This document shows, piece after piece, positions 1-11,039 of a stretch of DNA of 64,000 nt. The notes below the pieces were generated by a model that saw only the letters and a list, made by a program, of their open reading frames with translations, did not search any database and was not told the DNA's origin. The DNA comes from Phoenix dactylifera. Its lineage: Eukaryota; Streptophyta; Magnoliopsida; Arecales; Arecaceae. The stretch covers positions 997,501 to 1,061,500 of the forward strand of contig NW_024067676.1 in the NCBI RefSeq assembly GCF_009389715.1, written 5' to 3'. A program made the position numbers and the translations under genes. Every line of letters starts with the position of its first letter. The first letter of the stretch is position 1.

Positions 1-406
1 GGGGGAGAGTTTATATAGACCTCCCCAACGGCCCGGATCAGCGAAGAAAGCGCTGCGTCCTGGTTAGATGATAACACGTGTCGGTCTAAAAGACAGAACG
101 ACGCATTTAATTAGGGCTAGCGCTTCGAACGTCGAAGCGCCCCATCGGATCGCGGCGGAAAGGCGTCCGCAATCGAGGATCGTGCGGCCCCATCATGAGC
201 CCACGACGCGAGGACGCTTCGCAAAAGGTGTCCAATAATGGGGCTCTTCGGGAAAGAAGAGACGCCGCCTATTAAAGGCACCTCGAAGCGTTCGATAACT
301 CAAAACGCGCAGTAAATCGAAATTTTCGGAATTCGTAATGACCCAATTAAAGCTACTTCCCGCGCTCCAGCTGATGGCCAACTGGAGCTCGGAAGTCGGG
401 GGGTAG
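1..406 (+). mobile_element. 3' internal end of a Ty3/gypsy-like LTR retrotransposon (truncated by window edge)
   Basis: This stretch has no convincing coding frame and leads straight into an LTR that starts at 407. The last bases before the LTR are purine-rich (GGAAGTCGGGGGGTAG, about 391-406), which is the expected place and composition for a polypurine tract. I infer it is the untranslated 3' internal end of the element; gag and pol would lie outside the window to the left. Confidence 0.5.
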
Positions 407-1548
407 TGTTGGGGGAAGAACCCCAAGCATACATTCACGGAGGCGCTCGGCCGAAGAGCGCCAGCCGGAAAGTTGCTCGGCCAGAGATCGCCGACCAGAA
501 AGCTGCTCGGCCAAAGGATGCCGACCAGGAAGGCGCTCGACTAGAAGGCGCCGACCAGAGTGGCGCGCCAAGAGGTGCCCAACCAAAATAAGCTGCTCGG
601 TTAGAAAGTGCCCGACCAAAGACAGCGCCCAGGCGCTCTGCTAGAAGGTGCTCGCCTAAAGGGCGCCGACCAGGAGTACTCAAAGCAGCCCCGCCACAGG
701 GCGCCCCATTGGGCGATCAGCTCGGCTCGGCACCCTTGCCGAGCCGATGCCTTAACCAAATGTTCAACCTCCCGCCTAAAGTCCAAGGGACTTGACAACT
801 CTACGGCTTGCGACCTGCCACTATCTCCAAGCCATCAAGGCATAAGATCTCCGCAGGCGTTCGGCACGACCTGCCATTAATGCATGAGACTCCCTCAAGT
901 CTCCGATGCACTCAGGCATTTAATGAACACGGCCCAAGACGATCTCCGGATCACTGAACCATCAGAACGTATGGCTCTCCCTGACCACCGGTTCATTCGG
1001 TAATAAATGCACTTACCATCCACGGACCCCAAGCCCACCACAGCCGGCGGTTCAACCACTCCAACAGGTCCGATCGACCGTGACAACTCCCTGATTCCGG
1101 TCTGATCCGGTCCCGTTCTCCATTACGCCATTAATGGGCCAAATCGTGCCCAATTATTACAAACAGGACAAACCTCCTGTCACCTCCCAGGTAACAAAAA
1201 TCCTCCTATAAAAGGAAACCTGGAGGGAAAAGGGAAAGGGGACCAAAAAACCAGAGAAAAAACCCGGAGCTGGAGAGAACCCTCCTAGACCGGGGAAAAA
1301 AGGAAGAAAACAGCACAGACACAATTGAACACAAGATTCTCTTTGTCTTCTCCACATACTTGCCCCCTCTGACTTAGGCATCGGAGGGCCGGCGCCGGGG
1401 AGCCCGGCCACCGGTTTTCTTTGCAGGACTTGCACACCCCCCCGCAGCGGAGGACGCAGCCAGCCGGCGCACGCCGTCCGCCCCTGCAGCAGCGGAGCTC
1501 CTCCTTCTCCGGCTTCACGGCGGCCCCCGGGTCCAATTTCCAGCAACA
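407..1548 (+). mobile_element. 3' LTR of a Ty3/gypsy-like retrotransposon
   Basis: The segment starts TGTTG and ends CAACA, the inverted terminal dinucleotide pattern of an LTR. A TATA box (TATAAAAGG) sits at 1207-1215. It is followed by the GC-rich CTCTGACTTAGGCATCGGAG-type R/U5 region common in monocot gypsy LTRs. U3 contains a 30-bp minisatellite. The partner LTR is not in the window, so the boundary rests on the terminal motif and the upstream purine tract. Confidence 0.6.
442..700 (+). repeat. 30-bp imperfect minisatellite in gypsy U3
   Basis: Units built around GCTCGGCCAAAGG..GCCGACCAGGAAG repeat about every 30 bases, four clearly and then with decay. Because 30 is a multiple of three, one frame reads as a ten-residue repeat (ARPKxADQxG), but the frame is short and lies in U3. 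I treat it as a DNA repeat and do not call a protein. Confidence 0.6.
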
Positions 1549-1904
1549 GGTTCAATTTTGTCGGCATGGACTTTGCAATAACTAGGGTATTGATGTTTGT
1601 TGCATCTCCTGGTTTATCTAGAGTTGATTTTAATATTAAGAGTTTAACTTATTTGGTCTCCGTAAAATTCTATTCGTTTGAGTTAGCTTTAGAACTCTAG
1701 TTTTAGTTTATATTTGAATAAATAGAGTTTTGTTTTGTCGATACTTGGCTTTTTTTTTTATATATAGAGAGTCTCTATGACCTGTTGTTTGTGAAGTGCT
1801 CTAGTTCTCGGTGCACGTATTATTGGGTGGGATTATTCTGACTTATGCAGGGCCTCGTCAATTGAGTTTAAGATTGCCGAGATCTAAGGGTTCACCCTTC
1901 AAGT

Positions 1905-2320
1905 TTTCTCAAAGTGAACTTCGACGACAGTGTAATTGATGAAGAAAGATGCAGGGGTATGGAATTCGCCATCCAAGATCACAACGCCAGATTAGTTGTG
2001 GCGGAGGGCCGGCGGACGATTGACTTGTCAGTGGTGTGTACCGAGCTTAAGGCAGCCTGAGAGGGTATCTGCTATGCGAGGCGGACACGGGGTTGGACTA
2101 TATCATTCTTAAGGGTGATTTGGCCACAATGGTCGAGCAGATCTAGAGACGGAGACGCATAGCTGAGGACCGGCCGTTGATCCATAAGATTCGCAAGTTG
2201 ATGGAGGAGTGTGACTCCCACCATGCTTCACTCGGAAAGGCCAACGAGACGACCGACTGGGTGGCCTTCTATGCGGCCCACCACTCTAGTGGTTTTATCT
2301 GGGTCGACAGTGAGTCTGTG
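1905..2320 (+). pseudogene. Decayed RNase H-like (RVT_3 type) domain
   Basis: Read on the plus strand, this encodes a broken RNase H-like domain of the kind found at the 3' end of plant non-LTR retrotransposons and in RNase H-only ORFs. Pieces seen are KVNFDDSVIDEE, IQDHNARLVVAEG, CTELKAA-stop-EGICYA, LDYIILKGDLATMVEQI and finally ANETTDWVAFYAAHHSSG, where the usual motif is N-x-x-ADW-x-A. At least one in-frame stop (TGA where Trp is expected), a frame change near 2085 and a TAG at about 2143 show that it is not functional. No reverse transcriptase is visible upstream, so its parent element cannot be named. Confidence 0.6.
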
Positions 2321-2397
2321 CCAGGGCCATTACATAGTGTTCTATTTTTGATTTTGTTAGCCGCATTCATATCTGTAGTGTATGAGTCGTCGTAATA

Positions 2398-2462
2398 CAG
2401 AGAGAGAGAGAGAGAAGATCCAAGGGTTTCATCTCATGTATCAGCTAGCTAGCTAGCTAGTT
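2398..2462. repeat. Short GA and GCTA microsatellites
   Basis: An (AG)n run at about 2399-2414 and a (GCTA)n run at about 2445-2460 lie just after the RNase H remnant. They are simple repeats only. Confidence 0.7.
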
Positions 2463-2556
2463 TTTATGTCAATACACACTCTAGTTTGCCATTTCTTTGT
2501 AGCAAAATAATGACCAATCCGTATGTGAACCAAATTTTAGCAAAAACCCTTGTAGA

Positions 2557-2876
2557 GCCACCAAGGTGGTAGCCTAGTGGTACTCGGGCAGCAATTCTAA
2601 CCACAAGGTTCCAAGTTCGAATCGCTGCGGCGAGGATTAAATTGTGGACCGGAGCTCACTACTTTGGTCACTGCTTGGAACTTGTGGTGTAAGGACCGCT
2701 CTTGAACCGCTAGTAGCTGGGGTGGTGGCCGGCCGGTCGGGGTGCCCAACATACGGCCATTTCTGCCCGCATCGAACATTCTCCTGGCGGGGCGGGGGCC
2801 CAATGGGGGCTGCTACGTGGGGGTGGGCTTGTCCTTCCTCTCCCTACCCTTTTTATTAGCAAAAAAAAAAAAAAAA
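2557..2876 (+). mobile_element. tRNA-derived SINE with poly(A) tail and TSD
   Basis: The head has an RNA polymerase III A-box-like GTAGCCTAGTGG (2569-2580) and a B-box-like AGTTCGAATCG (2614-2624). The tail ends in a 16-base A run. The sequence CCCTTGTAGA occurs directly before (2547-2556) and after (2878-2887), and AGCAAAA also precedes both copies, as expected of target-primed insertion. There is no tRNA fold, so it is a SINE and not a tRNA gene. Confidence 0.75.
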
Positions 2877-2889
2877 GCCCTTGTAGACC

Positions 2890-4228
2890 GTTTTTTATTC
2901 TTCATCACTTCCCACATCGAAATAATTAAAATGGTTGAATTGGATGCCTATTGCAATCAATTTTGTCAATTTGCCCAAAAGCTCGGTAACCATTTCAGTT
3001 CCTGCAAAACTAGCAACATATGGCTACTTTAATATAAGCATCTTCTAATTCTCTCTTCTAGACATTTTATTTCTCCCAGAGAACATTATGGCAATCCTTA
3101 GTTGAGCATATAATTCAATCATGACAAATGCATGAAAATGAGGACTCAGAGAATGATAGTCAATTTGCGCCTAGCAAAATTCAAACAAATTCCCCCGAAT
3201 AAAATAGATTCAAAGAAATGCCCGAGCAAGGCTGGATTCTTTTTTCTTTTTTTTAATCTATAAATGCGAGCAAATATTTTTTTAATGAGTGAAGACTCTT
3301 GATGCTGCCGACTAGTTGCTGTTAAAGCTGTAATGGGTCAAGTTGACCAGAATCCGATCCGTTTTTGGAGGAACTGTAGAGCCAGGTTGGGTCCTAAAAT
3401 TGGACCATTCTGTTTTCTAGGTTAGAATCTGGATTTACTGAATTCAAATTAGTTTAGCCTATTTTGAAATTTACGTAATTTTGAATTTTCAATCCTACGA
3501 TTTGACTCCACCAGATCCAAAACTATAAAATTATTTGTGCTCGCGGGCCATAGCACACGGGGTACGCACAAATTTTGAAGTCATGGATGGGTTGATCCGA
3601 ACCGAATTCGACCTGGATTCGAATCGAATCCAAATTTTTTAGATTGGATATGGGTTATACATGGTTATGACCCAACTCCGAATGGTGAATTCGATTCGAT
3701 TCGTTTTTTATTAAATTATATTTGGGTCTAAAATTAGATTCCAAAGAATCAGATTGAGTCGGGATCATCCATGACCCATATGATCCGAACCACTTGCACT
3801 GCTTGTTGCTGCGCAACAAGGCTACCATGGGAGGCTTGTTTCTGGAGCTTTATAAAGTAGCCATTTGAAAAATAATTAAGAAAAAGAAAAAAAAAAAAAA
3901 AAGCCTAGAACGAATCGCAAAGGTTTCTCTTTAATACGTGCACGAATGGAAGTCTCTCGCCCGATCCCGTATCCACCGGCAGCCGGCCACTCGCGTCAAA
4001 CCACCAAAAACAGCACCACCACCACTGGGAACCCACGTACACATTATCCACCGGGCCATACTGGTCGCATTGCCATTTATAGTTCGCCCTGTCTGCTGTT
4101 CGGCGACCCATTTCTCATCCTCGTCCCCACGTCTCCAATCATTTCGCGGGGCCGCCGTCCACCCACGTCTCGCCATTTATTCCCGAGTTCATCGGCCTTT
4201 TCCTTGCCTTATCAAAAACATAGAGAAC
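2890..4228. other. Non-coding AT-rich flank upstream of the USP gene
   Basis: No gene is seen. About 3320-3790 holds a patch rich in repeated GATTCGAATC/CCGAATTCG-like words and GGGTC/GACCC, resembling a decayed transposable element without recognisable ends. The last 300 bases (about 3905-4228) are more GC-rich and presumably contain the USP promoter and 5' UTR; no clear TATA box stands out. Confidence 0.4.
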
Positions 4229-7200
4229 ATGGCGGCAGCGGAGGCGGGGGCGGGCGGGGAAGACGGTGATGGTGGTGGGGATCGACGACAGCGAGCACAG
4301 CTTCTACGCGCTCCAGTGGAACCCTCCTTCACTTCTTCTCAGGCGGCCGCGGATCCAACCCGCCCTTCAAGCTCGTCGTCGTCCACGCCAAGCCCGTCGC
4401 CACCTCCGTCGTCGGCCTCGCCGGACCTGGTAGCCTCCTCGTCTCTTCTATGGTTTCTTCCCTATTCAAGCAGCTTCTTGGGGATGTTTATGAGTAAAAA
4501 ATGAGTTTTTTCTTTCTTTTTTTATGAAATTTTTTTGGTGGTAGCTGCTGCTGATGTGCTGCCGTTTCTGGAGTCGGATCTGAAGAGGATTGCTGCGAGG
4601 GTGATGGAGAAGGCTAAGGAGCTCTGTACTGCCAACTCGGTAGTATTAGTTGCCCAAATTTTGTTAATATTTTGCTAATTTTGACATTTATTGGTGATTT
4701 TGGCTTACTTTGGCTCCATTTAGATATTTGACTTTAATTTCTTTCCAAAATTTATAGTTGGTGGCTACGTATTTGTTAAAATTGAGTCAATTTGTCAAGA
4801 AACTTCAAAAGATTTTTTTTTTTTTTTTCTGGGGGTTTCGATGTAATTTTTTGTTAGAACATAGAAACTCATACCCCTGAGACAAAATTTAGTTATGTTA
4901 TAGTTCACAAAATCCTCGTAAAGACTCGTATAGAAGCTGTACGGGTATTTTTTATGGACATTAGATGACACACTGAAACCTACTTTTGCAGGCTTAGATT
5001 TTTTTTTGCAGGCTCGAATTTTTTGACCACTTAATGCATAGGTAAAAAGCCTGCCTGCAGGACCTCTTTATTCTTGATATTTGAAGTATTGGGACACACT
5101 TAATGTTTTAAATCACGATCAATGATGAAGGCTGGCACTTGAATGACTTATGCATTTAGTTTGTATCAGTAGGACGATTATTCAAATTCTTTCAGTATGA
5201 TTCTCTGCCTCTCTTTTGTAGGATTGAAATCCAATCTATCAACGCAAAATCATTGATGGGTTGATGGGTCTTTGCAGTAGGATCCATGAAATCTATCTTC
5301 TTTTTTTTTTTTTTCAAATTTTCCACAATGTCAATCATGATTAGTGTGCTCTGGGCTTGTCGAGTTATGATATTAGGAGTTTTGACGGTCAATTCTTGTG
5401 CTTACTTTGAATATCTGATTTAATCACAGGTGGCTGATATTGAATATGAAGTGGTGGAAGGAGATCCAAGGAATGTTCTTTGTGAGACAGTGGAGAAACA
5501 TCACGCAGATATGTTGGTTGTTGGTAGCATGGCTATGGAGCTATAAAAGGTCTGGAAATTTCTTCTTTTTGTTCTTTGAATTTCAAGTACCCATTATTTT
5601 TTTGAATAAAAAGGGACCCTTGTTTTTTGATAAGGTCTGGAGATTTCAAGTAGCCATTCGAACAACACATATTAGTGCCTTGCTAATATATCCATTATGA
5701 GGAATCTAGCACCTCATAAGAATGTTTAGAGAATTTACTCACTCTTAAGATAGATGCTTAAAGGTTTTATGTCCTTAAAGACTTCAAAGCATTAGATCTT
5801 GGCCATATCATCGAACACTCGTGGATCTTCCTCTTCAATGATTAGATGCTATGTATGCTCACATGACTGATCAATAATGAATTGAATACAAGTTTTGTTG
5901 CCTCCGATTCTGGATTTTCAGCTGCTTTGCCTTCCTCTACCATATTAGAAGATGATTCTTTCACCATGGGCTCCTTGGTTTTGCAGATCTTCAAGTGTAG
6001 ATTCCTTTAACTTGGTTCTTCATGTGTCCATAATCGCTTGGAAACAATTGAGATCCTTGGGAATATTACCTATTGCAGTCCACTTAGATTGTTCCTTCTG
6101 ATTTGTGATGAATGATAAACTCCATAGAAGGTTGTTTTGGCTCAATAGAGCTTCTAGGCATAAAACCTTTCATCTAACCATGAATACATCTTTAAGTACT
6201 CTTATAATTTCACTCTTGTGCACAGAAATGGCTGCAGATTTAGGGTTGCTGAAGGGCTCTCGAAGCAAGTATGTCATTGGCTCTTTTTTGCTCTGATTCC
6301 AAACTTGTTGTAACCTCATAGAAGATTAAAGGCTACATGTGGATCAGATTAATAATGAATTCAATTCAGATCGTAATCAGCATGGATTAGAGAGGATAAA
6401 TAGATTAAGAGAACAATACGAAGAAGGGATAGGGACAGGAAGAAAGAGGAGAATAGAAAAGGGTCTGTGGCCTACTTTCCCTCCAATACAATCTGCATAA
6501 CAATTCCAAGACTGCATTACATAGATTCAATATCCTATTTATATCATGCAAACCTAAATCCCCAAACTACCCTAAGAAGCACCTAGGGACAGTAGGATGA
6601 ATAGTCACCACAAACAGTACTGTGACAGTAACATGACTTATCTAACTATCTATTAAGGCTTCAGAAAAGAAAGATCTCAGTTGTATATTAACAGAAATAC
6701 ACTAAAGATTAAAATTAAACAGAAATAACTACCAAAACTCAATAGATCTGTTCTCAGAGTTTGATGACCTGCAACCCTTAGATGTGTCATTTCGCTTCCA
6801 CTGTGTAAAATTTGTCCCAAGATCTTGATGGCATAACTTGTGTGGTCCTTATTGTTGGATTCTCAACTTGATGATGCAAACCAACATATGCCAGTCAGAT
6901 CATCAGACAATGGCTTGGTTCATTTTGATTAACAATTGCGTAACATTCAATCACCCATCGAATGATGTACCACTGATGGATCTGGTAAATCATCAAAGAA
7001 TGGATCTCCAAAGCATCAGATCTTGGCCAATATTAATTCAACATCTGTGGATCTTTCTCTTCAATGATTGGAAACCGTGCATGCTCACATGAACTTATGT
7101 TGCTCTGGTTGTGGATATTCAGCTGATTGGCCTTCCTCTATCATGTTGGAGGATGAATTGTTTGACCATAGGCTCCTTATTCAGTAGATCTTTATCCTAG

Positions 7201-8776
7201 GTTCTTCCAACTTGTTCTTCATGTGTCATACTTGCCCAGAAACAATGCAAGTCCTTACAAGTATTACCTATACATTCTGGTTCGATTGTACTTTCCGAGT
7301 TTTGTTGGATGATGAAACTCCAATAGAAGGTTGTGTTGGCTTGCAACAAAGCTTCCAGGCGTCCGAAGCTTCATCTAACCATAAATACCTCTTTGAGAAC
7401 CTTGAGGACCATGCAGTGTGTTTAGTCCCACATCGCCTATGCATTGAGTAGATCTTGGGTGCTTATATAGGACCAAGAAATTTTAAATAATACTTTTTGG
7501 CTAGCCTTTTAGGGTGAGGTCCTGAGTTGTTACAAATGGTATCAAAGTGGACCTGGTCTACGGCTCATATGGGCTAGGGGATACTACTGCATGGGTCCAT
7601 TAAGACTGACCATAGGTTAATCATGGTATTTGTGATTGGATTTGGACTCTTAGATTGATGAGGACACTAGGGCTTAAACGAGGGAATGCAAGCATGTGTT
7701 TAGTCCCACATTGGTTATACACTGGGTAGATCTTGGGTACTTATATAGGATCGAGGAACTCAAATAATACCTTTCGGCTAGCTTTTTGGGGTGAGGTCCT
7801 GGGTTGTTACAAGAATCTAGGATCTTCAATTCTTGTGCACAGTAAAGAGTGCAGATTCAAAAGGCCTCTTGAAGCAAGTATGTTGCTTGGATCTATTTAA
7901 TGCCAAACTTAATGCAATGTCGTAAAAGATAGAAGGCTACATGCTGATCGAATAATAATGTATTAAATTAAGATCTGATTAGATCTGAACCAATATCGGG
8001 AAGAAAGATATAATAGCTTAAGAGAAAGAATAAGAAGGGATAAGGAGAAGAAAGAGGAGAAAAGAAAAGGGTCTGCGACCTACTCCCACTCCAATGAAAA
8101 TCTGCGGAACTATTCCAAGACTGTATTACGGACTCAGTAACCCTATTTATAATAATAGGAAAAGTGCAAACCCTAATGCAATCCTAATGAACAGTACTGG
8201 CTACAGTAATATGACTTATTTAACTATCTGTTAAGGCTTCAAATGAAAAGATTTCAGCTGTAGATTAACACAAACCGACTAAAGATTAAAAATAAACAGA
8301 ATTAACAGCAAAAAGTGGAAAACTAAATATATCTGTTCTCAATTTTGATGACTTACAACTATTAGATGCATCACCTCCACTAGAGGCCTTCAGTATTATG
8401 GTAAATTAAATGGTAAAAGTGAGTTTCCTTTATTTTCCTTTCCTTCTAGGCTGAATGTGTAGGAAGTTTTTCTCTAATTATAAGCATTTGGTTTCTAAAA
8501 TAGTTAAACCAGGCATGCTCTGTTGAAAATTCTATGCAAATAATGCTTGTCTCAATAATTATCTTTGTAGTGGATCCAGGTGCTTTATTGCATGAGCATT
8601 GGAATTATAGTAAACAAAGAGTACGCGCTATCTATATTTTGCTCTTGTTAATTCAACTAATATGGATAGCCTTTATACTTAACTGCAGAGCGGTTTTGGG
8701 AAGTGTGAGCGATTACTGTGCTCATCATGCACACTGTACCGTGATGATAGTGAAAAAGCCCAAGCCAAAGCACTGA
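4229..8776 (+). CDS. Universal stress protein (USP/UspA-like), four exons, with three single-base frame breaks
   Basis: This is a small soluble ATP-binding USP-family protein, a Rossmann-like fold thought to act in stress signalling. Exons: 4229-4429, 4545-4639, 5430-5549, 8689-8776, all with GT-AG borders. Exon 1 gives KTVMVVGIDDSEHSFYALQW and then PPFKLVVVHAKP; exon 2 gives ADVLPFLESDLKRIAARVM; exon 3 gives EYEVVEGDPRNVLCETVEK and HADMLVVGS; exon 4 gives VLGSVSDYCAHHAHCTVMIV and ends KPKPKH. The family's G-x2-G-x9-G-S nucleotide loop spans exons 3 and 4. Three single-base breaks are present: one extra base between the ATG and KTVM (in a G-rich run), one extra A after the codon for QW (4320-4321), and one missing base just after VVGS at about 5527. 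Between the breaks the protein is strongly conserved, so this is either a very young pseudogene or an intact gene with base-call errors. Confidence 0.8.
4640..5429 (+). other. USP intron 2
   Basis: AT-rich intron between GT at 4640 and AG at 5428-5429. It contains T-runs and no recognisable element. Confidence 0.7.
5760..6795. repeat. Intronic tandem duplication, copy 1
   Basis: Inside USP intron 3 (5550-8688). Many blocks match copy 2 in the same order: a block with GTGGATCTTCCTCTTCAATG (5812 onward), CTTCTTCATGTGTC, CATCTAACCATGAATAC, CTTGTGCACAG, AAAGGGTCTGTGGCCTACT, and a tail GATCTGTTCTCAG..TTTGATGAC. Identity is moderate with many indels, so the duplication is old. No coding domain was recognised. 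Confidence 0.65.
6985..8375. repeat. Intronic tandem duplication, copy 2 (interrupted by TRIM)
   Basis: Corresponding blocks: GTGGATCTTTCTCTTCAATG (7049 onward), TTGTTCTTCATGTGTC, CATCTAACCATAAATAC, CTTGTGCACAG, AAAGGGTCTGCGACCTACT and GATCTG-like tail words. It is longer than copy 1 mainly because a roughly 395-bp TRIM sits between the CATCTAACC and CTTGTGCACAG blocks. Confidence 0.65.
7417..7811 (+). mobile_element. TRIM (terminal-repeat retrotransposon in miniature)
   Basis: Two direct repeats of 118 and 117 bp (7417-7534 and 7695-7811) both start TGTGTTTAGTCCCACAT and end GTTGTTACA. Right after the first is TGGTATCAAAGTGG (7537-7550), a slightly altered initiator-tRNA-Met primer-binding site. 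A purine-rich stretch (ACGAGGGAATGCAAGC) precedes the second repeat. The internal part is about 160 bp with no coding capacity. These are the defining features of a TRIM, which must be moved by proteins of other elements. No clear TSD was found. Confidence 0.75.
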
Positions 8777-8840
8777 TCAATCTGTTTGAAAGATACAGAA
8801 GAAAAAGTTCTACAATTTGTTGTGAACTTGTGTTTTATGC

Positions 8841-8846
8841 AATAAA
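8841..8846 (+). terminator. Candidate poly(A) signal of the USP gene
   Basis: AATAAA lies 65 bases after the TGA stop at 8774-8776, in a T-rich context suited to 3'-end formation. Confidence 0.5.
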
Positions 8847-8849
8847 ACG

Positions 8850-10552
8850 CTGACAATCAGAAGTTCTCTGTGTATCTTTATCTCAACAAGCATTTTGTGC
8901 ACTTTCTGCAAGGCGCAGAGTATATGTTGTCAGTAAATATGTGATAATGATGTAAAATAATTCAGTTGTTCTGAATAATCATTACAAAGGTGTGAAATAT
9001 ATTTTGTGAAATGATGTTTATTTTGAGGAATCTGCTTAATTTTCCTGACACTTGTGGGCCGCTCGTCCCCGCTAGAGGATGCAGGGCACCTAGACTATAT
9101 GCTCTACTGTAGTTACAAATTTATGCCCCTCGAAAGGGGCAGAACTATTGGTGTTTAAGTTAATAGCAACTCGGCAAATCTATATCTGTCCATTATGATA
9201 GGATCATTATTATTACATTGATGGTTGCCTGGCAATATCGCACATGGTTAGCTGTTTATTACTTAGCTTTCTAAAAGAAATTTTGATGCAAGTTGTGAAG
9301 CCTGCAACAGAAGTTCTATGTGCGTCTTGTTTCCAGAGACAAAAAGATATGCTCGAAGTTCATGTTACTGTTCATGGTGATCATTGCATAAATTAGCAAC
9401 ATCAATTTAATGGGTTTTTATATTAGCTATGGTTTGGAAAAGTATTTCCCTGACATTTATACACTTTTGTATAAAGTACATATTTAGCAATATAATGCTT
9501 GCTTTTATTTTCAGGAATACAGTGGTTATGAGCTCCATTTTGTAAAATCTAAGTGTTCATTTTTTCAGAGCTCTTAAATAAAATATGTTAACGAGTCAAA
9601 TAACACCATTATTTGCTATTGTCGTTGATTAATTTCTGCTATAGTGGCTACTAATGGTATCTTGAAACATGTTGATAATTTAATATGCATTCAACAGCCT
9701 GCAGTGATTTTGGATCCTGACTGTTATATGACTATGATGATCATTCCACCAAATATGATGGTTTTAAATCGATGGGATTTGATTCATGAACCTATATATT
9801 GCATTCAGATTCAATAACAATCCTGCATCTTGAGCCTACAAAGAGCACCTGTAACTTACCTTCTGATAACGTACATGATGGAGAGTCAAAGTGTTCATGG
9901 ATTTTCGCCGGACCTTCAGCCATGGTGGACCCAAGAAGGCAGATCTATGGAAGATTTGATTCATGGACTTGCTTTTGATCCATTTTTCAGAGGGATCTAG
10001 CCATTACTAGTACCACCTTTCAATATATGTTTCTTGCTGGAGAACAATGTTTAGTGACTCTACCACCTCTTCCCCTCCTTGCACTTACACTGTCACCCAA
10101 TAAATTATGTCAAAGTGATATTAAAAGTTTCTTTTCTTCAATCTGTTGTGCCGTTATAGTACAGCTAGAAAAACTTGCATGGCTCTGTGTCCAGAAAATC
10201 TACCACATTTATGTCAAGGTTTATACCTCAAAGATAACAACCATGTTTTCTTTACATCTTCTTGATCTTTTCATGTTCCATTGATTTCGTCTTTTACTCA
10301 ATAAATATTCCTATTTTCTTTTCCTTCTCCTATTTTAATACTATTTACTATTTTGTTCACATTGCATATGAAAGGAATCGCAGATAGCTATGACTTCCAT
10401 CTAGTTCAAAGTATTGTTGTTGTTTTTGTGATCAATAAATGTGCTCTAACTTTTGAGAGGTATACTACTAAAGATGGAGATAATAACTGAGAAGGAAAGC
10501 CAATAATTGTTAGCTCGGTTGACACATCTTCAATAAGTACTTGGTGGACTCC
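8850..10552. other. Non-coding 3' flank of the USP gene
   Basis: AT-rich DNA with no gene, TSD or repeat that I can define. A short GC-rich patch at about 9055-9100 is unexplained. Confidence 0.4.
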
Positions 10553-10555
10553 TTA

Positions 10556-11036
10556 GGGCTCGTTTGGTTCGCGGGAAAAGAAGGGGGAAAAGTGTGGTCA
10601 ACGGGAAAGTAATGAGATGCCTCTTGTTTGGTTGGAGTTTTCAAAGGAGAGAGAAGGGAAAGTTGTATTCCCATGGGAATGTGATTCCCACATTTCATGG
10701 GAAAGTCTTTCCCATGAGAAACATGGGAAAGTTACTTTCCCATGAGGCGGGAATCACTCCATTTTTACTTTTTCCCAAAAAGTCCCTTCAGCATTAAAGA
10801 AGCATTAAAGAGGCATTAAAAACCTAATTTTTATTAAGGGCATAATAGGAATTATATATAACTTTCCTAGGAAAGTGGATGGCCAACCAAACATAAGCAT
10901 CTTGGAAATTTGTCACTTTCCCATGGTCAACCAAACATGCCAAAAGTACTTTCCTAGGCATCCTCTTCCTAGGAATTTGTTTTCCAGGAATCATATTCCT
11001 AGGAAGGAAAATGCTTCCCGCGAACCAAACGAGCCC
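10556..11036 (+). mobile_element. Tourist-like MITE (PIF/Harbinger), copy 1
   Basis: 481 bp with perfect 22-bp terminal inverted repeats (GGGCTCGTTTGGTTCGCGGG.. at both ends) flanked by TTA on each side (10553-10555, 11037-11039), the 3-bp TSD of PIF/Harbinger elements. The interior is rich in CCCATGGGAAAG words that can fold back, and has no coding sequence. A second copy of the same length lies at 16113-16593 in the opposite orientation. Confidence 0.85.
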
Positions 11037-11039
11037 TTA

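Noticed and set aside
2569..2630. tRNA gene suggested by A and B boxes
   Set aside because: No cloverleaf arms or anticodon loop; the boxes belong to a SINE with poly(A) tail and TSD.
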